64,000 nucleotides of DNA from Acidobacteriota bacterium (GCA_003223645.1 QHVT01000011.1:161332-225331), one strand, 5' to 3'; counted from the stretch's first letter, positions 44,221 through 53,534 are shown. Numbers and translations are program-made. The notes: a model not told the origin generated them from the letters alone.

Positions 44221-45114
44221 ATGTTCGACCCGTCGCTTGAACGGCCTCGGAGGCCCGTCGTCTCCGTCGTCACTCCGTCCTATCAACAGGGCCGATTCCT
44301 GGAGCGCACGCTCGAAAGCGTCGCGATGCAGGACGGCGCGCTCGAGCACATCGTGATGGACGGCGGCAGCACCGACGGCACGCTCGCGATTCTCGAGCGC
44401 TGGCGCGATCGCATCACGTTCAAGTCGGAACGCGATCGCGGACAAACCGCGGCGATCAACGCGGGCATGTCGATCGCGCGCGGCGAGATCCTCGCGTATC
44501 TCAACTCCGACGATGTCTACTATCCCGGCGCGATCGCTGCCGCGGTTGCGGCGTTCGAGCGCGATCCGTCTGTCGACGTCGTGTACGGCGACGCGGATCA
44601 CATCGATGTCGAGGATCGTGTCATCGGTGCGTATCCGATCGAGGAGTGGTCGATCGAGCGATTGAAGCTCGTTTGCTTTCTTTGTCAGCCGGCGGTGTTT
44701 TTACGGCGTAGAGTGATCGAGCGATTCGGCGCGTTCGATGAGAACCTGCACTACTGCATGGACTACGAATACTGGCTGCGCCTCGCCTTGCGCGGCGCGC
44801 GCTTCGCGCATCTTCCGGCCAGGCTCGCGGGCTCGCGACTTCACGGCGACGCGAAAACGTTTCGATCGGCAAAGGCGGCGCACGTCGAGATCAACGACAT
44901 GTTGAAGCGCCACCTCGGCGGCGTTCCGGACAACTGGCTGTGGAACTACGCCGCGGTCGACTCGCGCGCCGTCGTTCCCGTCGCGCTGCGCAGCATCGCC
45001 GCGGCATTTCGCTGGAATGGATTTCCGAGCATCACGCTGCTGCGCACAATCGCCTCGTGGCTCCTCGGACGCACGCGCATCGCGCCGCCGCTGCGATTTC
45101 GGGAGACCGAGTGA
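44221..45114 (+). CDS. Family 2 glycosyltransferase
   Basis: 297 residues with a GT-A fold. Start VVSVVTPSYQQGRFLERTLE; nucleotide-sugar features MDGGSTDGTLAILERW and LNSDDVYYPGA (DxD-like SDD), and the acceptor region GAFDENLHYCMDYEYWLRLA typical of GT2. No membrane segment; it transfers a sugar from a nucleotide sugar to an unknown acceptor, perhaps in surface polysaccharide. The stop overlaps the next start (TGATG). Confidence 0.92.
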   Translation: MFDPSLERPRRPVVSVVTPSYQQGRFLERTLESVAMQDGALEHIVMDGGSTDGTLAILERWRDRITFKSERDRGQTAAINAGMSIARGEILAYLNSDDVYYPGAIAAAVAAFERDPSVDVVYGDADHIDVEDRVIGAYPIEEWSIERLKLVCFLCQPAVFLRRRVIERFGAFDENLHYCMDYEYWLRLALRGARFAHLPARLAGSRLHGDAKTFRSAKAAHVEINDMLKRHLGGVPDNWLWNYAAVDSRAVVPVALRSIAAAFRWNGFPSITLLRTIASWLLGRTRIAPPLRFRETE

Positions 45115-45911
45115 TGCTCGCGCGGCATCCGTTTCTCCGCGAGCTCGCGATCACGACGCTGATCGGAATCGGCGTGTACGCCGTCTGCGCGCTCATTGTG
45201 GTCATCGCCGAAAAACGTGAGCGGCGCGATTTCTCCGTCTACCGGCGGCGCAGCGCGTTGAACGATCTCGCGTATGTCGTCTTCTACAAGTGCAGCATCT
45301 ACAGCATCCTGGTGATGCCGCTGTTCGCCTTTCTCTCGCCGCGCGTGCAGTTTCTACGCAGCGATCTGCTGCAGCGCCTTCCGTGGCTCGCGTCGGTGCT
45401 GCTGGCTTGGCTCGCGTTCGACTTTCTCAATTACTGGATTCATCGCCTGCAGCATTCATCGCGCCTGTTGTGGGCGTTTCACAGCGTGCATCATGCGACG
45501 ACCGAGCTGACGTTTCTGACCTCGCATCGCTCCCACTTCCTCGAGCAACTTGCGACGGGCCTGTTGCTGCTCGTGCCCGCGCTGGTCCTCGGCATCCCGC
45601 AGACGTTGTGGTTCCCGATCCTCTTCCTGCAGCTGCTCAGCGAGACGTTTCAGCACGCGCGGCTCAGCTGGAACTTCGGTCCGCTGCATGCGCTGATCGT
45701 CAGTCCGACGTTCCATTCCATGCATCACTCGGCAGACGAGAAGCACTACAACAGCAACTACGGCCGGGTCTTTTCGATCTGGGACCTGCTGTTCGGGACG
45801 TTCATTGCCGCGAAGGAGCCGGTGGAGCGCGTCGGCGTCGACGGCATGGAGATTCCGGAGCGGCTCACCGCGCAGTTCGCGCATCCCTTCCGCTTCCTGG
45901 CGAGCCGCTGA
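45114..45911 (+). CDS. Sterol desaturase / fatty acid hydroxylase family membrane protein
   Basis: 265 residues from ATG 45114, overlapping the glycosyltransferase stop. Four or five membrane segments carry the di-iron histidine boxes HRLQH (110-114), HSVHH (123-127) and HSMHH (201-205) plus further histidines (SHRSH, FQHAR, DEKHY). The family hydroxylates or desaturates lipids with O2. Its stop overlaps the TonB receptor start (TGATG), so the three genes are translationally linked. Confidence 0.93.
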   Translation: MLARHPFLRELAITTLIGIGVYAVCALIVVIAEKRERRDFSVYRRRSALNDLAYVVFYKCSIYSILVMPLFAFLSPRVQFLRSDLLQRLPWLASVLLAWLAFDFLNYWIHRLQHSSRLLWAFHSVHHATTELTFLTSHRSHFLEQLATGLLLLVPALVLGIPQTLWFPILFLQLLSETFQHARLSWNFGPLHALIVSPTFHSMHHSADEKHYNSNYGRVFSIWDLLFGTFIAAKEPVERVGVDGMEIPERLTAQFAHPFRFLASR

Positions 45912-47698
45912 TGTTCGCCATCGCGCTCATCCTCGCGCAAACCGCCGTCTCCGATGCGATCACGGTCACGGCGACGCGCACCGAAACGCGCGTCGCCGAC
46001 ACGCCGTCGAGCGTGGTCGTGTTGTCGAAGGAGACGATCGCGAACAGCGCGGCGGCGACGACCGACGACGCGCTGCGGCAGGTCGCGGGGTTCACGCTCT
46101 TCCGCCGCGCGGGAAGCCGCGTCGCGAATCCGACGGCGCAGGGCGTGACGCTGCGCGGCGCGGGCGCGAGCGGCGCGTCGCGCGCGCTCGTGCTCGACGA
46201 CGGCGTGCCGCTCAACGATCCGTTCGGCGGTTGGGTGTACTGGGGGCGCGTTCCGCGTGCGGGCATCGAGCGCATCGAAGTGCTGCGCGGCGGCGCGTCC
46301 GATTTGTACGGCAGCTCGGCGATGGGCGGCGTGATTCAGTTCATCCGAAAAAAATCGCCCGGCCTCAGCGTCGACGTCTCCGCCGGTTCCGAGGCGACGT
46401 CGACCGCCAGCGCGTTCCTCGGCGGCAAGTACTTCACCGCATCCGCCGATTTCTTTTCGACGGTCGGATTCGTGCTCGTGCGTCCGGGCGAGCGCGGACT
46501 CGTCGACGTCGCGGCGGACTCGCGTCACACGACGCTCGATCTCACCGCGCGGCGCGAGAGCGCGTTCGTGCGCGGCTCGTACTATCGCGAAGAACGCGAC
46601 AACGGCACGCCGCTGCAGGTGAACGACACGACGACGCGCCAGCTCGCGGCCGGCATCGACGTCGGCGCGCTGACGCTGCGCGCGTACGCCAGCGATCAGG
46701 ATTACTTCCAAACATTTTCCACGGTCGCCGGCGATCGCAACTCCGAGCGTCTCACCATCGAACAGCGCGTGCCGTCGCGCGGCTACGGCGGCAACGCGCA
46801 GTGGACGCACGTGATCGCGAACCGTCACGTGCTCATCGCCGGCACGGACCTGCGCAGCGTTCGCGGCGTCAGCGATGAGCTGCGCGGCACGACGCGCGTG
46901 ATCGCCGGCGGGCAACAACGAACGGCCGCCGCGTACATCGAAGACTTGTTCTCGATCTCGCCCACGCTGACGCTCACCGCCGGACTGCGCGGCGACTGGT
47001 GGTCCGATCACTCGCAGCTCAATCCGCGCCTGTCGCTGTTGTGGCGCTCGTTCTCCGCGTCCGCGTACACGGCGTTTCGCGCGCCGACGCTCAACGAGCT
47101 GTATCGCGGCTTCCGCGTCGGCAACATCAACACGCTTCCCAACGCGAGCCTCGACGCGGAGAACATGACCGGATTCGAGATCGGCAAGCGCACGAACAAC
47201 GCGCGCGTGACGATGTTCTGGACGTCGATCTCCAACACGATCGCCAACGTGACGCTCAACGCCACGACGCGCCAGCGCCAGAACCTCGGCCGCACCTGGT
47301 CCCGCGGCCTCGAGCTCGACGCCGATTGGCCGCTCGGCCCCAACGCACGCGCGTCGATCGGCTATCTCTTCGTCGACGCGACCGTGCGCGAAGGCGATCT
47401 GCGCGGCAAACGCATCCCGCAGGTCGCGCGCAATCAGGTCACCGCGCAATTGCAGTGGCGCACCTTCGGCATCCAGACGCGCTGGTCCGCGTCGCAGTTC
47501 GACGACGATCGCAACGAGTCGCCGCTGCGCGGCTACTTCGTCGCCGACGCGTTCGCATCACATCCGCTGAAACACGGAGTCGATCTCACGTTTGCGATCG
47601 AGAACCTGTTCAACGAAGACGTCGAGGTGAGCGCGACGCCGGTTGTTACGCTGGGACAGCCGCGCGCCTGGCGCGTTGGGTTAAGGTACGCGCGGTGA
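45911..47698 (+). CDS. TonB-dependent outer-membrane receptor
   Basis: 595 residues from ATG 45911. A short signal-like N-terminus (MFAIALILAQTAVS) is followed by the TonB-box-like DAITVTATRTETRVADTPSS, the plug (QVAGFTLFRRAGSRVANPTA, GVPLNDPFGGWVYWGRVP, IEVLRGGASDLYGSSAMGGV) and a beta-barrel ending in an aromatic-rich strand (LGQPRAWRVGLRYAR). It is slightly short for the family. It should import an iron chelate, cobalamin or glycan with energy from TonB; the ligand cannot be told. Coupled to the sterol-desaturase gene; a palindromic repeat lies just after the stop. Confidence 0.94.
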   Translation: MFAIALILAQTAVSDAITVTATRTETRVADTPSSVVVLSKETIANSAAATTDDALRQVAGFTLFRRAGSRVANPTAQGVTLRGAGASGASRALVLDDGVPLNDPFGGWVYWGRVPRAGIERIEVLRGGASDLYGSSAMGGVIQFIRKKSPGLSVDVSAGSEATSTASAFLGGKYFTASADFFSTVGFVLVRPGERGLVDVAADSRHTTLDLTARRESAFVRGSYYREERDNGTPLQVNDTTTRQLAAGIDVGALTLRAYASDQDYFQTFSTVAGDRNSERLTIEQRVPSRGYGGNAQWTHVIANRHVLIAGTDLRSVRGVSDELRGTTRVIAGGQQRTAAAYIEDLFSISPTLTLTAGLRGDWWSDHSQLNPRLSLLWRSFSASAYTAFRAPTLNELYRGFRVGNINTLPNASLDAENMTGFEIGKRTNNARVTMFWTSISNTIANVTLNATTRQRQNLGRTWSRGLELDADWPLGPNARASIGYLFVDATVREGDLRGKRIPQVARNQVTAQLQWRTFGIQTRWSASQFDDDRNESPLRGYFVADAFASHPLKHGVDLTFAIENLFNEDVEVSATPVVTLGQPRAWRVGLRYAR

Positions 47699-47704
47699 TT
47701 GTTT

Positions 47705-47771
47705 GGAGTGGTGCGCGCCTCCGGCGCGCTTTTGGGGGGACGGAAGGCGCGCCAGAGGCGCGCACCACTCC
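47705..47771. repeat. Palindromic element, family A, copy 2
   Basis: 67-bp element with arms GGAGTGGTGCGCGCCTCCGG and its complement ending AGGCGCGCACCACTCC. It matches the copy at 4363 but has a 12-base longer inner part. Lies between the TonB receptor and the small gene that follows by 6 bases. Confidence 0.92.
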
Positions 47772-47776
47772 TTGAA

Positions 47777-48049
47777 ATGGCCTGGCGCATCGAACGGCAG
47801 TCGAACGGAAAATTCGCGATCTTCTCGACGCGCATCCACGACTACATCGTCATCGACGCCGGCGCCGATGAGATCGAGCGCATCTACGCTGATAAAGGCG
47901 TGAAGGTCTACCTCGCCAGCGCACGCGCGCAGATGGCGAAGAACATCGCCGTCTCGAACGAAGCGCTGATCGAAGCGAGCCGTGCGCGCGGCGAGACGCC
48001 GAAAGAGCCGCCGGGAAAGATCGGGGCGACGGGATTTGACGACGATTAG
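47777..48049 (+). CDS. Conserved-looking small hypothetical protein
   Basis: 90 residues from ATG 47777 (MAWRIERQSNGKFAIFSTRI). Cytoplasmic, with a beta-rich first half (FAIFSTRIHDYIVIDAG) and a helical, Ala-rich second half (AQMAKNIAVSNEALIEASRA) that ends in a Pro/Asp-rich tail. No family recognised. Closest to the TonB receptor but isolated from it by a palindromic element, and followed at once by another, so it is probably transcribed alone. Confidence 0.72.
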   Translation: MAWRIERQSNGKFAIFSTRIHDYIVIDAGADEIERIYADKGVKVYLASARAQMAKNIAVSNEALIEASRARGETPKEPPGKIGATGFDDD

Positions 48050-48050
48050 T

Positions 48051-48154
48051 GTGTCATTCCGAGCCGCGCAGACGGCGAGGAATCCCCCGCCGAAGCACGA
48101 CCAGCGCTCCGTCGGCGGGGGATCCTTCGCCGTCTTCGCGGCTCAGGATGACAC
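48051..48154. repeat. Palindromic element, family B, copy 4
   Basis: 104-bp element filling the whole gap between two convergent stop codons. Arms GTGTCATTCCGAGCCGCG / CGCGGCTCAGGATGACAC; inner arms GAATCCCCCGCCGA/TCGGCGGGGGATCC. Likely works as a bidirectional terminator. Confidence 0.92.
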
Positions 48155-49360
48155 TTAAACCCGCCGCCGCCCGCGCGTCGCCGCCTTCTTCTCCATCTCC
48201 TCCCACGGCTCGACGCCGGCGACGGCGCAGCGCGGGACTTTTTCGCCGAGAACTTCTTCGATCTTGCGGACCATCGGGAGGTCCTGCCAGGTGACGATCG
48301 TCGACACGATGCCCAGCGCTGCGCCGCGCGCGGTGCGGCCGCTGCGATGCACGTAGTCGTCGACGTTTTCCGGGATGTCGAAGTTGATGACGTGCTCGAT
48401 GCCGGGGACGTCGATGCCGCGTCCCGCGATATCGGTCGCGACGAGAATGCGGTGCTCTCCTTCGCGGAACGTCTTCAGCGCCGAGACGCGCCGCGACTGC
48501 GACTGATCGGCGTGAATGCGCGCGACCGGATGTCCCTGCCGCTCGAGGATATGGAACAGCCACTCCGCGTCGACTTTGCGGCGCGCGAAGACGAGCGTCG
48601 ATCCGAGCTCCTGATGCAGGAGTGCGAGCAGCGCGTTGCGCTTGTCCTCCTCCTTCACCACATACAGGCGATGCGTGATGCCTTCGGCCGCGCCGCCGAC
48701 GGGCATGATGTCGATCCGCTCCGGCGAGCGCATGAAGTCGCGCGCGATCATCTCGATCGAATCGGGCATCGTCGCGGAGAACATCATCGTCTGCCGCTGG
48801 CGCGGCAAGAGCTTGAGGATGTCGCGCATCTGGGGGAGGAAGCCGAGGTCGAGCATGTGATCGGCTTCATCGAGGACGAGCACTTCGATGTCGCTCAGCG
48901 AAACCGTGCGGCGCTGCACGTGATCGAGGAGGCGTCCCGGCGTCGCGACGACGATGTCGGGCTTCGCGCGCAACGCTTCGAACTGCGGACGCATTTTCAC
49001 GCCGCCGATCACGCACGCCGTCGCCAGTTGATGGTTCGCGCCGAAGAGATCGAGGAACGCTTTCGTCTGCAGCGCGATCTCGCGCGTCGGCGAGAGAATG
49101 AGGCCGCGCACGCCGCGTCCGTGCGTCAGTTTCTCGGCGAGCGGCAACGCGAACGCGGCGGTCTTGCCGGAGCCGGTTTGCGCGAGTCCGATGACGTCGC
49201 GTCCCGTAAGCGCGATCGGAATGACGGCGGCCTGAATCGGCGTCGGATGCTCGAAGCCGATTTGCCGGACGGTGTCGAGGATCTCCGGGCTCAGGCCGAG
49301 CGTAGTGAAATTCTGGTCCGTCGTCCGGACCGGGTGTTGAGGAATTGCGGCATTGATCAT
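48155..49360 (-). CDS. DEAD-box ATP-dependent RNA helicase
   Basis: 401 residues with the full motif set: Q motif (FEHPTPIQ), I (AQTGSGKT), Ia (SPTREIALQ), Ib (TPGRLLDH), II (VLDEADHMLDLG), III (SAT in MFSATMPD), IV-VI including HRSGRTARG. There is only a short basic tail (KKAATRGRRRV), so it resembles RhlE-type helicases of minimal length. It unwinds RNA duplexes in ribosome assembly or mRNA decay. Starts immediately after the DUF2784 stop, with zero bases between. Confidence 0.96.
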   Translation of the reverse strand: MINAAIPQHPVRTTDQNFTTLGLSPEILDTVRQIGFEHPTPIQAAVIPIALTGRDVIGLAQTGSGKTAAFALPLAEKLTHGRGVRGLILSPTREIALQTKAFLDLFGANHQLATACVIGGVKMRPQFEALRAKPDIVVATPGRLLDHVQRRTVSLSDIEVLVLDEADHMLDLGFLPQMRDILKLLPRQRQTMMFSATMPDSIEMIARDFMRSPERIDIMPVGGAAEGITHRLYVVKEEDKRNALLALLHQELGSTLVFARRKVDAEWLFHILERQGHPVARIHADQSQSRRVSALKTFREGEHRILVATDIAGRGIDVPGIEHVINFDIPENVDDYVHRSGRTARGAALGIVSTIVTWQDLPMVRKIEEVLGEKVPRCAVAGVEPWEEMEKKAATRGRRRV

Positions 49361-49720
49361 CTATCGAAACACTCTCACATACACGCCCGCGTTGATCGCC
49401 AGGACGAAAACGCCGAGGACGATTTCAGTCCCGCGCGTCAGCCCGGATGGATAAATCAGGGGCATGAGATATTGGTTCAGGAACGCGCCGTCATAGCCGG
49501 AGCGCCCCGCCGCGCGCAGAAAATGGTTTTCCCAGCGCGTCAACGGACAATACCAACCCGCAAATTCGACGAGCATTCCCCAAGCCGCCGCGGGAAGGTG
49601 AATCCACATCAGCCGCGGCCATCGCAAAACGAGCAAACCGCCGAGGACGACGAAGGCGATGAAGAGCGCGTGAGCGATGGCGATGGCGTGGGCGGCGATG
49701 AGGTTGAGCATGCGCGACAT
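49361..49720 (-). CDS. DUF2784 family membrane protein
   Basis: 119 residues with three membrane helices (AIAIAHALFIAFVVLGGLLV, WIHLPAAAWGMLVEFAGWYC, TEIVLGVFVLAINAGVYVRV). The family signature appears as PLTRWENHFLRAAGRSGYDG and FLNQYLMPLIYPSG. Role unknown. The start codon lies directly next to the heptamer array, and the gene abuts the helicase gene, with which it forms an operon. Confidence 0.93.
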   Translation of the reverse strand: MSRMLNLIAAHAIAIAHALFIAFVVLGGLLVLRWPRLMWIHLPAAAWGMLVEFAGWYCPLTRWENHFLRAAGRSGYDGAFLNQYLMPLIYPSGLTRGTEIVLGVFVLAINAGVYVRVFR

Positions 49721-49721
49721 C

Positions 49722-49958
49722 GGGCTGGGTGCTGGGTGCTGGGTGCTGAGTGCTGAGTGCTGATAAGTTTAAGCGGTGAATGGCGCAGCACCCGCCACCC
49801 GGCACCCAGCACCCAGCACCCGGCACCCGGCACCCGGCACCCAGCACCCAGCACCCAGCACCCAGCACCCAGCACCCGGCACCCAGCACCCAGCACCCGG
49901 CACCCAGCACCCGGCACCCGGCACCCGGCACCCGCCCCCGGGACCCAGCACCCGCCCC
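49722..49958. repeat. 7-bp tandem array with inverted arms (GCACCCA/GCACCCG)
   Basis: Left arm 49722-49762 has six units of GGGTGCT/GAGTGCT; right arm 49787-49955 has about 24 units of CACCCAG/CACCCGG. It lies between the divergent DUF2784 and 5'-nucleotidase genes and could form a 40-bp stem. Confidence 0.95.
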
Positions 49959-49973
49959 CTATAATGCGCCCCG

Positions 49974-51710
49974 ATGAACCGGTCCCTGGCCCCCATTCTC
50001 CTCCTCCTGCTGTCCCTCGGCTGCGCCACGGCGCCGCAACCGGCCGTGCATGTGGTTGTGGTCGGCACGACGGACGTGCATGGGTGGTTTGCGGGGCACG
50101 TCGAGACGCCGCAGGGGGGTGGGGAGGGTGTGTTGTGGGGCGGGTTGCCGGCGCTTGCGAGTTATGTCCGCGCGCTGCGCGCGCAGAACGCCGATCACGT
50201 GATCGTCGTCGACTCGGGGGATTTGTTTCAGGGGACGCTGGAGTCGAATTTGTTCGAGGGCGAGCCGGTCGTGCGCGGGTACAACGTCATCGGCTACGCC
50301 GCGGCGGCGGTCGGCAATCACGAATTCGACTTCGGTCCGGTCGGTCCTGACTCCGTGGTGCGTCAGTCCTCCCAGGATCCCCTCGGCGCGCTGAAGCGCA
50401 ACGCCGAGCTGGCCTCCTTCCCCTTTCTCTCCGCGAACATGCTCGACCGCGCGACGCACAAAACGCCGTCGTGGGCGAAGCCGTACACGATGGTGCGCGT
50501 GGCCGGCGCGAACATCGGCATCATCGGCCTCTCGACGCCCGACACGCCGAACGTGACGATGGCGGTGAACGTGACGTCGCTCGAGTTCACCGACCCCGTG
50601 CCGGCGACGGTTCAGGCGGCGAAGGAGTTGCGCGCGCAGGGCGCCGATGCGGTGATCGTGATCGCGCACATGGGCGGCCGCTGCGCGGACGTCAGCGACC
50701 CGAACGATCTGCATTCGTGCGAGGCGAGTCACGAGGCGATGGTGTTCATGGATCGCATCCCCGAAGGCGTCATCGACGCCTTCTTCGCGGGACACACGCA
50801 CTCGCAGATGCGCCACTACATGAAAGGCATCGCGGTCGTGCAGGCGCTGAATTACAGCCGCGAGTTTTCGACCGTCGACTTCTGGATCGACACGAAAAAC
50901 AACCGCGTGACGAAAACGGAGATGCGGCCGCACACGCAGATCTGCGCGTTCGTCTACAGCGGCACGGAGATCTGCGATCCGAAAAAAGCGCCGGCCGGTG
51001 CGCGGCTCGTGCCGCGCGTGTTCGCGAACCAGCACATCATGCCGGACACGCGCGTCGCGAGCGTGCTCGAGCCGTATCTGAGGCGCGTGGCATCGAAGCG
51101 CGACGAGAAAGTCGGCATCACCACGACCGCTCCGTTCTCCCGCAATTACAACGCCGAGTCGACGATCGGCGATCTCCTCGCCGACGCGCTGCGCACGGCG
51201 TACAGCGCCGACATCGGCATCATGAACTCCGGCGGCATCCGCGACGAGCTTCCGGCGGGCGAGCTGACGTACGCGCACATGTTCGCGCTCAGCCCGTTCG
51301 ACAACTATCCGGCGGTGGTGAAGCTCAGCGGCGCGCAAATCACCGAGCTTTTGCGTGCGACGTCGAACGGCGTGCGCGGAATCATGCAGGTGAGCGGCCT
51401 TCGCTACACGATCGACGCCGGCAAGCCGGTCGGCAGCGATCGCCTCGGCGAAGTGACGCTCGGCGACGGGTCGCCGCTCGATCCGCAGAAGCTCTATACC
51501 GTCGCGATGCCGGACTTTCTCACCGCCGGCGGCGACGGCGCACAGGTCGTGATGAAAGACGTTCCCGCCGATCGCGTGCAGGTCGACTACACGGAGCCGA
51601 TCCGCGAGCTGTTGATCACGGTGCTGAAGCGAATGCCGCAGCCGCTGACGCCGAAGAAAGAAGGGCGCATCACGTTACTGAATGCGCCGCCGAATCTGCG
51701 ATCGCAGTAG
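49974..51710 (+). CDS. Bifunctional UDP-sugar hydrolase/5'-nucleotidase family protein (exported)
   Basis: 578 residues. Lipoprotein-like signal (ILLLLLSLGC, cysteine 17). The metallophosphatase domain shows the metal motifs VVVGTTDVHGW, VDSGDLFQG, VGNHEFDFG, VIVIAHMGG and FAGHTHSQM. The C-terminal 5'-nucleotidase domain holds STIGDLLADALR, GGIRDELPAGELTY and SPFDNYPAVVKL. It dephosphorylates nucleotides outside the cytoplasm. The 3' end overlaps the convergent DUF4126 gene by 41 bases. Confidence 0.94.
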   Translation: MNRSLAPILLLLLSLGCATAPQPAVHVVVVGTTDVHGWFAGHVETPQGGGEGVLWGGLPALASYVRALRAQNADHVIVVDSGDLFQGTLESNLFEGEPVVRGYNVIGYAAAAVGNHEFDFGPVGPDSVVRQSSQDPLGALKRNAELASFPFLSANMLDRATHKTPSWAKPYTMVRVAGANIGIIGLSTPDTPNVTMAVNVTSLEFTDPVPATVQAAKELRAQGADAVIVIAHMGGRCADVSDPNDLHSCEASHEAMVFMDRIPEGVIDAFFAGHTHSQMRHYMKGIAVVQALNYSREFSTVDFWIDTKNNRVTKTEMRPHTQICAFVYSGTEICDPKKAPAGARLVPRVFANQHIMPDTRVASVLEPYLRRVASKRDEKVGITTTAPFSRNYNAESTIGDLLADALRTAYSADIGIMNSGGIRDELPAGELTYAHMFALSPFDNYPAVVKLSGAQITELLRATSNGVRGIMQVSGLRYTIDAGKPVGSDRLGEVTLGDGSPLDPQKLYTVAMPDFLTAGGDGAQVVMKDVPADRVQVDYTEPIRELLITVLKRMPQPLTPKKEGRITLLNAPPNLRSQ

Positions 51711-52272
51711 CGCGCACGCGCTGCACCAGCTTCCAGAGCGCGAACCCGAACAGCACGAGCACGAGCGGCACGAGGAGCGGCGCGAAGATCGCGATCAGGC
51801 TGATCGTGAATGACAGGATGTCTTCGATCAGTGAGATCACCGGATTCGCGCAGCCGAAGGTCGTGGTCGTCGACGCGACGCGCGCGCCTGCCTTCAGCGA
51901 GTGAAAGCCGAACGACGTCGGCGCGCCGACGATCAATCCGATCACTGCGGCGACCGTCGGATCGACCCCCGTCAATACCGATGCGGCCGCGATCGTGCCG
52001 GCGATCGGACGCACGAACGTCCCGACCGCATCGAGCAAATGATCGACGGCCGGAAACTTGTCCGCGACCAGTTCGAAGATGCACGCGATGATCAGCACGA
52101 CGATCGCGACGTCCGAGTGCAGCCACGCGAACTTCGCTCCGAGCGTGATCCCCGCGATGTGAAACCGCGCCGCCGCGGAAAGGAGCAGCAGCGGGAGGAA
52201 CGTGTTGAGTCCCGTCGACGCGGAGAGACCGAGGCCGAGGAGGAGGGCGAGGACGAAATGCGCGGTGGTCAC
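51670..52272 (-). CDS. DUF4126 family membrane protein
   Basis: 200 residues with four or five membrane segments: VLALLLGLGLSASTGLNTFL, VAIVVLIIACIFELVAD, TIAAASVLTGVDPTVAAVIG and ILSFTISLIAIFAPLLVPLV. The SAxTGLNTFLPLL, FELVADKFPAVDH and GAPTSFGFHSLKAGARVAST elements are characteristic of DUF4126. Function unknown. The terminal 41 bases overlap the 5'-nucleotidase. Confidence 0.92.
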   Translation of the reverse strand: MTTAHFVLALLLGLGLSASTGLNTFLPLLLLSAAARFHIAGITLGAKFAWLHSDVAIVVLIIACIFELVADKFPAVDHLLDAVGTFVRPIAGTIAAASVLTGVDPTVAAVIGLIVGAPTSFGFHSLKAGARVASTTTTFGCANPVISLIEDILSFTISLIAIFAPLLVPLVLVLFGFALWKLVQRVRATAIADSAAHSVT

Positions 52273-52290
52273 GGGAGAATGGTAGCGCGG

Positions 52291-52400
52291 GGAGGCTCAG
52301 GGGCTCAGGGCTCAGGGCTCAGGGGCTCAGGGGCTCAGAGGCTCACAGGCTCAAAGCCTCTGAGCCTGTGAGCCTGTGAGCCTGTGAGCCTTTGAGCCTG
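52291..52400. repeat. 8-bp tandem array with inverted arms
   Basis: Left arm repeats GGCTCAGG/GGCTCACA, right arm repeats the complement (CTGTGAGC). The last ~16 codons and the stop of the D-Ala ligase gene lie in the right arm and loop. Confidence 0.93.
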
Positions 52401-53382
52401 CCCTCTCCACCATCTTCAGCAGGAAATCACGAAACGAAATCCCCGCGGCGTCGAGCTCCTGCGGGACGAGCGACGCGCGCGTGAGGCCGGGGAGCGTGTT
52501 GGTCTCGAGGTAGTACACGCCGTCGTCCGCGCCGACGAAGTCGCTGCGCGAATAGCCGTTGCAGCCGAGCGTCTCGTGCGCGATGCGCGCGGCCTCCTGC
52601 ACTTCACGCGCGAGCGCATCGGGGATTTGCGCGGGACAGATCTCGCGTGTGCCATGCCCGAGATATTTGCCGGCGTAGTCGAAATCGCGGCCAGGATCGG
52701 TCTCGATCTCGATCACCGGAAGCGCGATCGGACCGTCGCCCATGTCGACGACGCCGTCGCTGAGCTCGCGGCCGGTGATGAACTGCTCGACGATGCAGGG
52801 GATGTCGACGCGCGGGATTTCGTCGCCGCGATCGAGGAAGAAGAGACCGCGGCTCGAGCCGCCGGCAAGCGGTTTGAGAACGAGGCGCGCGTGGCGCGTG
52901 AACATGTCGGAAAAGACTTCAGGCAGTTCGTCAGGTTGCGCGACGCGCGACTCCGCCATGCGCACTTTCCCGTGCAGGCGCTCCTTCGCGCGCGCTTTGT
53001 CGAACGCGATCTCGCTCGCCGTCGAGTCCGAACCGGTGAACGGAATGCCGCGCGACTCGAACATGCGCTGCAGCGGACCGTCCTCGCCGCCGGTGCCGTG
53101 CAGCGCGAGGAGGAAGACGGGATTGTCGACGGGAAGCGTGTCGAGCGCCTGTTCGATGTTCGGGAAAATCGCGGGACGCGCGGGGACGAAGTCGACTTCG
53201 AAAGGACGCTCGTGCGCAAGGAGATCGTCGAGCGCGACATCGTGCACGGCGCCGGTCGGCGACCAGAACCATGCGAATGGACGATCCAGCGCACGCACGA
53301 CGTTTTGCGCGCTGGCAACGGAGACGTGCCGCTCGTCGGAAGGGCCGCCGAAGAGGACGATGATGGTGGGATTCACGTTCAT
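52351..53382 (-). CDS. ddl: D-alanine--D-alanine ligase (ATP-grasp)
   Basis: 343 residues. Ddl features: IVLFGGPSDERHVSVASAQN at the N-terminus, LALHGTGGEDGPLQRMFESR (His-Gly-x-Gly-Glu-Asp), FTGSDSTASEIAFDKARAKE, the ATP-grasp lysine region LVLKPLAGGSSRGLFFL, and the metal-binding GYSRSDFVGADDGVYYLETN with NTLPGLT. It makes D-Ala-D-Ala for peptidoglycan. The C-terminal tail (SKAHRLTGSQAQRL) is encoded by the octamer array. Starts at ATG 53382 and diverges from the alcohol dehydrogenase. Confidence 0.94.
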   Translation of the reverse strand: MNVNPTIIVLFGGPSDERHVSVASAQNVVRALDRPFAWFWSPTGAVHDVALDDLLAHERPFEVDFVPARPAIFPNIEQALDTLPVDNPVFLLALHGTGGEDGPLQRMFESRGIPFTGSDSTASEIAFDKARAKERLHGKVRMAESRVAQPDELPEVFSDMFTRHARLVLKPLAGGSSRGLFFLDRGDEIPRVDIPCIVEQFITGRELSDGVVDMGDGPIALPVIEIETDPGRDFDYAGKYLGHGTREICPAQIPDALAREVQEAARIAHETLGCNGYSRSDFVGADDGVYYLETNTLPGLTRASLVPQELDAAGISFRDFLLKMVERAGSKAHRLTGSQAQRL

Positions 53383-53395
53383 GGATTCTGCGATG

Positions 53396-53534
53396 GCAGG
53401 CTCACAGGCTCACAGGCTCACAGGCTCATAGGCTCACAGGCTCATAGGCTCACAGGCTCATAGAAGCCCTGAACGCCTATGAGCCCAGGCGCCTATGAGC
53501 CCCTGAGCTGTGAGCCCCTGCGCCTCTGCGCCTG
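53396..53534. repeat. 8-bp tandem array with inverted arms
   Basis: Left arm repeats AGGCTCAC/AGGCTCAT (about eight units), right arm repeats CTATGAGC/CTGTGAGC/CTGCGCCT units. Fills the gap between the divergent ligase and dehydrogenase genes. Confidence 0.93.

Noticed and set aside
49722..49958. CRISPR-like or microsatellite assembly artefact
   Set aside because: Units are 7 bp without spacers, but variants (CCCAG/CCCGG) are interspersed and an inverted arm exists, so a simple assembly stutter is unlikely; kept as a repeat.
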